This document shows positions 33,991 to 34,158 of a DNA stretch of 34,158 nucleotides, in pieces. Numbering within the stretch: position 1 is the first letter of the stretch; each line of letters begins with the position of its first letter. The notes below the pieces were generated by a model that worked only from the letters and a program-made list of their open reading frames with translations, was not told where the DNA came from and did not search any database. The stretch comes from Pseudomonadota bacterium (lineage in GTDB: Bacteria; Pseudomonadota; Gammaproteobacteria; Competibacterales; Competibacteraceae): NCBI GenBank assembly GCA_018240295.1, contig JAFEGB010000079.1, positions 1 to 34,158 of the forward strand, written 5' to 3'. The position numbers and the translations under genes were made by a program.

Positions 33991-34158
33991 CGTCCGCCGC
34001 CGGGTTCGTCGTATCCGCCGCAACCGCCCTGGCGCAGGCCTGTGGGTCTTCGTGCAGCCGGGCGGTCACGCCGTGCAGCATACCGGCCCGCTGACGCAAG
34101 GCTCCGTGCGACCGGCCCGGGCAGGACGGGAATGTTTCGATGCCGCTGACGCCATCCC

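Noticed and set aside
34139-34158. Possible start of a plus-strand gene at the right edge (ATG CCG CTG ACG)
   Set aside because: Only six codons are visible and the ribosome-binding site is weak. In E. coli icd is next to rluE, but these residues do not support that here.

Overview
The window is high-GC DNA packed with core chromosomal genes, most of them on the minus strand. The gene set and order suggest a gammaproteobacterium, perhaps near Xanthomonadales or Nevskiales. The pointers are an Rrf2 regulator-sufBCDS-sufU-sufT operon, rpsF-rpsR-DUF2232-rplI-dnaB, and PHA genes with PhaR. That placement is inference; there is no rRNA or other marker to fix it. No prophage, insertion sequence or CRISPR array was seen. 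The only accessory-type element is a small CcdA/CcdB toxin-antitoxin pair.

Layout. 1-397: two tandem copies of a GC-rich, hairpin-forming intergenic repeat. 398-2176: a chemoreceptor with a possible sigma-28 promoter. 2324-8514: a complete SUF Fe-S assembly operon (regulator, sufB, C, D, S, U, T), mostly joined by stop/start overlaps, with a 17-bp IscR-type palindrome at its promoter. 8515-8984: control region with a strong Fur box and an unannotated 38-codon ORF directly behind it. 8985-12419: a lipoprotein L,D-transpeptidase, then fbp-murI-ampD-yaiI, tightly overlapped on the minus strand. 12816-17780: a small membrane protein, dnaB, the rplI/DUF2232/rpsR/rpsF ribosomal operon with a structured leader, and rlmB. 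17849-20608: rnr, then a divergent two-gene tRNA-Leu(CAG) operon with its own promoter and terminator.

20688-25966: MOSC protein, dusC-gloA, ccdAB, argG and corA. 26069-28773: the plus-strand cluster pyrC, RluA-family pseudouridine synthase and alanyl-tRNA editing protein. 28922-31364: a polyhydroxyalkanoate (PHA) module of thiolase phaA, regulator phaR and a small phasin-like gene. The phasin-like promoter carries a PhaR-type operator over its -10 and start site. 31804-33990: thioesterase, msrB, apt and rluE, the last two overlapping tail to tail.

The strongest regulatory observations are the PhaR-type operator, the SUF operator, the Fur box with its micro-ORF, and the rpsF leader, which can form mutually exclusive structures including a terminator-like hairpin. 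murI appears to lack any ATG, GTG or TTG start upstream of its first conserved motif.
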